Positions 5,221 to 8,418 of a DNA stretch of 8,418 bases are shown here, piece after piece. Source of the stretch: QEXZ01 sp034660015 (GTDB lineage: Archaea > Halobacteriota > Syntropharchaeia > Alkanophagales > Methanospirareceae); assembly GCA_034660015.1 (NCBI GenBank), contig JAYEII010000076.1:1-8418 (forward strand), in the 5' to 3' direction. The translations under genes were made by a program, and so were the position numbers. Below the pieces are notes generated by a model. That model was not told the origin of the DNA and made no database searches. It saw nothing but the letters and a program-made list of their open reading frames with translations. Positions within the stretch are counted from its first letter, which is position 1. Every line of letters starts with the position of its first letter.

Positions 5221-6987
5221 TCAATGATCATCAAGCTTCATTCTCAGCTCCTTCGGCAGAAGATAATAAAACGCTCCTTTTGAAGCATGACGCTTGAATT
5301 TTACCGCCGGTGCTTTTGCCTTCACTTGCTTCGCATATATTCTATTGCCACCCACCTTAATTATCTTCCAAACCCGCCCAGCCAGGACAAAAACTTCGTC
5401 AATTGGATATTGCACTTCCCCAACAGTTTGCTGTGTGTTACTGTCAATAACTTTCAATGCCTTTGAGTCAGGTATGTTAGAATGAATCTTCCCCCATCCA
5501 CCCAGGTCCATTAATTTCGTTGATGCACGCCATCCTCCGTTTCCCCCAATTTCTATCCATCCCTGTTCTGCAAGATGCTTAAAAATGTCTTTACGGTCTT
5601 CTTCTGAACAGAATTCGTTAAATAGCCCCGAAAAATACTCGTCTCCTAAACCATCGGGGTGGGCATAAAGCGATGAGAACGTTTGCTGCACCACCACGGA
5701 CAAGTCCGGCAAATAATCCACTTCTTCAACATAGCCCGTAAATGCCACATTTAGCATCTCCTCCAGTAACGCCGCCTCATCTTCAGAATCATACAAAGCA
5801 AAAACTCTGTTCTTTTGTGTTCGCCTGTTTCCTCTTCCAATACGCTGGAGTAATGCAGATATGCTCCAGGGGACCTCAGCAAGAACTATTGCATCAATAT
5901 CTCCGATGTCTATCCCGATCTCTAACGTCATGGTAGCGATGCAAATTCCAAATTGCGATTCTTTCATAAAACCCTCTGCTTCTTCACGAATTGTTTTGCT
6001 TAAGCTCCCGTGGTGAACGACAACCCTGTCCCGTCCCCACAAATCTCTCGCTTCTACTGCCACTATTTCTACACTTTTTCTTTTGTTGCAGAAAATTAGC
6101 AGCTTCTTGAGTTTTTCGTTTCTCGCATGTTCAAAGACGTCTTTAAGCGACTTGACCAGCGTATATTCGAGTTCACGAGAGCCCTGGGATTTAATAACTT
6201 CAAAATCGTTGAAATAGCGGTTCCCTATATCTTTCGGGTCTGCTATGGTTGCGGAAAGAGCATAAATATTAAACGCTGTTTCTGTAATGTACCGGAGTCT
6301 TTTCAAAAGCAAGCGAATCTGGTCACCCCTGTATGTATTATCTATAAGATGGATTTCGTCAAGCACAACGGCTCTCAACTCTTTAAATGCTTGAGGATGC
6401 CGGCAAATTAGCGAATCGAAGGATTCGGGAGTTGTTATGAGTAAATTCGGTAGCTTTTCAGGATTGAATGAAGGGCTATCGCCGGTTTTTAATGATGAGG
6501 AAATGCCTAAATCCTCAAGCTGCTCTTTCAGCCGATACGACACATCGTTAACCAATGCCCTTGTAGGGGAGATATAAAGTATTGCCAGGTTCGCCCAACC
6601 GTCACTAAAAAATCTTTCCGCCAGTGGTGCAATAACCGCTTCTGTCTTTCCACTTGCGGCAGGAGACGTAACAACTGCATTTTTTCCCGCTATAACCACG
6701 GGTATTGTTTCTATTTGGACCGGTAGGAGTATTCCAAATCTACCAAAAAACGTCATCCATGTTCGTTTAAGCTCTCTTTTCAGTTCTTTGATTGTTTCTC
6801 TTGGCACTGTCGATTTTTCTAGTGAAATTGCTAAATCCTTAAAATTCACCGCAGAGCACACGGAGAACGCAAAGGCACCAGGAAACCTAAGCAATGATTG
6901 AAACGGTCTTAAAACTCTGCGTGCTCTGCGCTCTCCGCGGTGATAAATCACTGGATTTTTAGATTGTGCCGTTTCTCTATCTGTCAT
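5221..6987 (-). CDS. Lhr/BrxHI-like DEAD-box helicase with repeat-derived 59-residue insert near the N-terminus
   Basis: This superfamily 2 helicase has motifs in order: Q91, Walker A SPAASGKTEA (108-117), PTRAL (141-145), TTPES (185-189), DEIH (210-213), SAT (245-247), LLIFCNKRKS (296-305), TMTLEIGIDIGDID (352-365) and QRIGRGNRR (381-389). A winged-helix-like region (about 455-490) and a beta-rich C-domain (about 510-565, with FVLAGRVWKI) recall Lhr-type helicases. Residues 6-64, strongly basic (RGERRARRV), are encoded by repeat copy B plus one target duplication. Without them the protein starts MTDRETIKELKREL and is 529 residues. ATG 6987 lies one base after the upstream ATPase stop, implying translational coupling. 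GTG 6807, inside the repeat end, could be an alternative start but lacks a ribosome site. The pairing with a BrxD-like ATPase suggests a BREX-related defence or DNA-maintenance role. Whether the enlarged protein works is unknown. Confidence 0.85.
   Translation of the reverse strand: MTDRETAQSKNPVIYHRGERRARRVLRPFQSLLRFPGAFAFSVCSAVNFKDLAISLEKSTVPRETIKELKRELKRTWMTFFGRFGILLPVQIETIPVVIAGKNAVVTSPAASGKTEAVIAPLAERFFSDGWANLAILYISPTRALVNDVSYRLKEQLEDLGISSSLKTGDSPSFNPEKLPNLLITTPESFDSLICRHPQAFKELRAVVLDEIHLIDNTYRGDQIRLLLKRLRYITETAFNIYALSATIADPKDIGNRYFNDFEVIKSQGSRELEYTLVKSLKDVFEHARNEKLKKLLIFCNKRKSVEIVAVEARDLWGRDRVVVHHGSLSKTIREEAEGFMKESQFGICIATMTLEIGIDIGDIDAIVLAEVPWSISALLQRIGRGNRRTQKNRVFALYDSEDEAALLEEMLNVAFTGYVEEVDYLPDLSVVVQQTFSSLYAHPDGLGDEYFSGLFNEFCSEEDRKDIFKHLAEQGWIEIGGNGGWRASTKLMDLGGWGKIHSNIPDSKALKVIDSNTQQTVGEVQYPIDEVFVLAGRVWKIIKVGGNRIYAKQVKAKAPAVKFKRHASKGAFYYLLPKELRMKLDDH
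6794..6979 (+). repeat. Element B with its 9-bp target-site duplication
   Basis: GTTTCTCTT (6794-6802) directly precedes the element and GTTTCTCTA (6971-6979) directly follows it, an 8/9 direct repeat. Element plus one duplication is 177 bp, exactly 59 codons, so the reading frame is kept. The duplication appears in the protein as two R-E-T motifs, at residues 4-6 and 63-65. Confidence 0.8.
6803..6970 (+). repeat. MITE-like palindromic element, copy B, inside the helicase gene
   Basis: This is the intact 168-bp copy of the element. The ends GGCACTGTC and GATTGTGCC are near-perfect inverted repeats, and the interior has the same GC-rich arms as copy A in the same orientation. On the minus strand it is open in the helicase frame throughout. 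As mRNA it could fold into a long imperfect hairpin beginning about 17 bases after the helicase start codon. Confidence 0.88.
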
Positions 6988-6988
6988 G

Positions 6989-8329
6989 TCATCTCAACAG
7001 TTCTTCTACGCTCCTATCCGGATGAAAGAGAAGGAGGTCAAAAGCTTCTACCGCAGCTTTGATAAAGATGCGAATATTATCTCTTGGAAGCAGTTCGTAG
7101 ATTCGTGGGAGTAGCTCCTGGTTGATAGGAGAAATATTATATGCCTGTTCATATATCGACGATGCCCTCTCTAACATTTCTCTTAAAAATTTCTCTTCAA
7201 TACGTTCTATTTTAGTACGTGGTATTGTATTAAATGGCGCTCGTGAGTCTAAAACCGGATGTGGGACGAAGGCAAAAACGGTTTCAACCCCACTGGGGTT
7301 CTCCCATAGAAAGGGTAAGCGGCTATAGCCACAATATTGTAACTTCGTTTCATGTCCCCAGTATCCTCCATACATTTTATGCTTATAAAAATTATTCTCA
7401 TTCACTTCTCTCCTGAGTCGTTCATCATTATTTGTCATTGAAACGAATCCTTTCAAAAAGTTCCATACTTTATTATTCTGGTAATACGAAAACCAGTAGG
7501 GTTCAACACTTTCCGCTTCGTCCAATAGGATTACAAAACCATCAAGCCCGCTTATGTTTCTCGCAGCCCAACCAATCCCGCTCAATATATAACAATAAAT
7601 ATTCGCACACGTAGCCTTATCATACATACGAGGATATCCTCCTAAATACTCCCAGCTTGGATACCCTTCTATCCATTCCCAGAGATATTCCTTATCCTCT
7701 CCACTTCTTAACTTTCTAATAATTTCACCAAGATACAGATGCTCTTCGAGTCTGTATGAATCCTCCGTTCTCGCTATTGACCTCATAAATTCCCTAAAAT
7801 CGTATTGATGCCCTTCTTTTTGGAACCGGAAGGAGTTAATAATCGCTTCGTAAATCCTTTTTGGCTTATAGAAAGGCAATTCGTTAGCGCTGAGTTCAAC
7901 TAACGAAACAGCCCAATTATTTTTTAGTGCTGCTGCATAGATGTGTTCCAACAGATGTGTCTTTCCACTTCCATAGCCCCCGATTAGTACCTGCGATCCT
8001 TCTTTTGCCTGGTTTAGCCTGTTTTTAATGCCTTCTATTTCCACATCGCGGCCAAATGTAAATTCCTCTACATGTTCATGGGGAACAATTCCTAACCTAA
8101 AGGCTTCAATCATTTGTCTTGCTTTATACTGCTCTTTTGGCATGATGCTGCGATGTTTTAGAACTTCGGGTTTTGACAAAACAGGCGTTTCTGTTAAAAA
8201 TCGCACTTCTTCTCTTCTTACCCACCTTAAAAGCCCATTATTAAATTTTACACGAAGTTCAAATCCCCTGTATCTGCGCTCAATTACTTCTCCTTTCCCA
8301 TAAACCTCATGTTCAATCACTTGCGACAC
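6989..8329 (-). CDS. BrxD-like (DUF2791-type) P-loop ATPase
   Basis: The 446-residue ATPase has an N-terminal small beta-barrel (about 4-45; EHEVYGKGEVI...VKFNNG...RWV), resembling the Tudor/SH3-like DNA-contacting domains seen in CarD- and UvrD-type proteins. Next comes the family signature ARQMIEAFRLGIVP (70-83), GRD (93-95), Walker A GGYGSGKTH (117-125) and Walker B ILLDEAE (267-273). The remainder is helical and matches what is known of the BrxD/DUF2791 family. BrxD is an accessory ATPase of type 2 BREX anti-phage systems, next to the BrxHI helicase; the same order appears here, with the helicase one base downstream. The start is GTG 8329; an ATG-only choice (M63) would remove the barrel. 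Its promoter lies in a repeat. No PglZ, PglX, BrxC or BrxL is visible, so this may be a stand-alone pair or the edge of a larger locus. Family confident, role inferred. Confidence 0.75.
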   Translation of the reverse strand: MSQVIEHEVYGKGEVIERRYRGFELRVKFNNGLLRWVRREEVRFLTETPVLSKPEVLKHRSIMPKEQYKARQMIEAFRLGIVPHEHVEEFTFGRDVEIEGIKNRLNQAKEGSQVLIGGYGSGKTHLLEHIYAAALKNNWAVSLVELSANELPFYKPKRIYEAIINSFRFQKEGHQYDFREFMRSIARTEDSYRLEEHLYLGEIIRKLRSGEDKEYLWEWIEGYPSWEYLGGYPRMYDKATCANIYCYILSGIGWAARNISGLDGFVILLDEAESVEPYWFSYYQNNKVWNFLKGFVSMTNNDERLRREVNENNFYKHKMYGGYWGHETKLQYCGYSRLPFLWENPSGVETVFAFVPHPVLDSRAPFNTIPRTKIERIEEKFLREMLERASSIYEQAYNISPINQELLPRIYELLPRDNIRIFIKAAVEAFDLLLFHPDRSVEELLR

Positions 8330-8358
8330 TTTTCTGCCCTTTTTTATCGTATATAAAG
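8330..8358 (-). promoter_or_regulatory. TATA box of the BrxD-like/helicase operon, at a repeat tip
   Basis: On the minus strand CTTTATATAC (8349-8358) is a strong archaeal TATA sequence. Standard spacing puts transcription start at about the GTG at 8327-8329, predicting a leaderless or very short leader; only a weak AGGGCAG lies between (8335-8341). The TATA box belongs to the terminal bases of the adjoining repeat. Confidence 0.55.
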
Positions 8359-8418
8359 TAGGACTTCCATCTATTTAAGACACCGATTTACACTGATTTA
8401 CGTAGATTTAGTTTTAGT
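8349..8418 (+). repeat. Partial copy of the nested-repeat family, running off the window
   Basis: Beginning GTATATAAAGTA, this matches the reverse complement of the right end of the nested repeat at 5110 leftward: 37 of the first 45 bases agree without gaps, including CTATTTAAGAC and GATTTAC. Both copies start at the same base, which supports a true element end. Beyond that come degenerate 'GATTTAC' units (8386-8409). The other end lies outside the window. Confidence 0.65.

Noticed and set aside
6805..6987. Helicase N-terminal extension as a novel DNA-binding domain
   Set aside because: Its basic character comes from translating the repeat element; the same DNA is non-coding in copy A.

Overview
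The window looks like moderately AT-rich euryarchaeal chromosome. The signs are an archaeal-type TtuA/Ncs6 tRNA thiolation enzyme, an archaeal S2P-like protease with CBS domains, a MarC remnant, a DUF2283 remnant and BRE/TATA-type promoters in place of bacterial -35/-10 boxes. A methanogen or methane-oxidising (ANME-like) relative is plausible, but no marker here fixes the lineage.

Left part (1-4836). A partial tRNA 2-thiolation gene (minus strand) diverges from a CorA-type Mg2+ transporter gene (579-1571). CorA is full length and in one frame except for a single in-frame TAG at codon 77, in the middle of the conserved 'DYD-x-YLF' segment. This is either a decoded amber codon (pyrrolysine) or a fresh nonsense mutation. 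The gap after CorA holds a minus-strand relic of a MarC-family membrane protein. An S2P-like M50 intramembrane protease with two CBS domains (1747-2901) and a ClC-family chloride protein with two CBS domains (2980-4836) follow in the same direction, probably as one operon. Three bases after the ClC stop lies the start of a DUF2283 gene, cut off after 16 codons by a repeat element.

Repeat region (4840-5209). Element A is a quasi-palindromic, MITE-like repeat. It carries a second, different 139-bp repeat inserted in its centre, flanked by a 10-bp target duplication (9/10). With that insert removed, A is exactly 168 bp and matches a second copy, element B, at 6803-6970 (15 mismatches, no gaps).

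Right part (5221-8418, minus strand). A two-gene operon encodes a BrxD-like (DUF2791-type) ATPase (8329-6989) and, one base later, an Lhr/BrxHI-like DEAD-box helicase (6987-5221). The pair resembles the brxD-brxHI module of type 2 BREX, without other BREX genes in view. Element B sits inside the helicase coding sequence. It is flanked by a 9-bp target duplication and adds exactly 59 codons without a stop or frameshift. Removing it restores a clean N-terminus (MTDRETIKELKREL). The ATPase promoter lies at the tip of a third repeat (8349 to the window end) that matches one end of the nested 139-bp element. That element's tip carries an outward-facing TATA box, so a mobile repeat may drive this operon.

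Overall, the ion-transport and membrane-protease genes are ordinary housekeeping or stress functions. The interest lies in small mobile repeats that have ended one gene, added codons to another and apparently supplied a promoter, and in the amber codon in corA.
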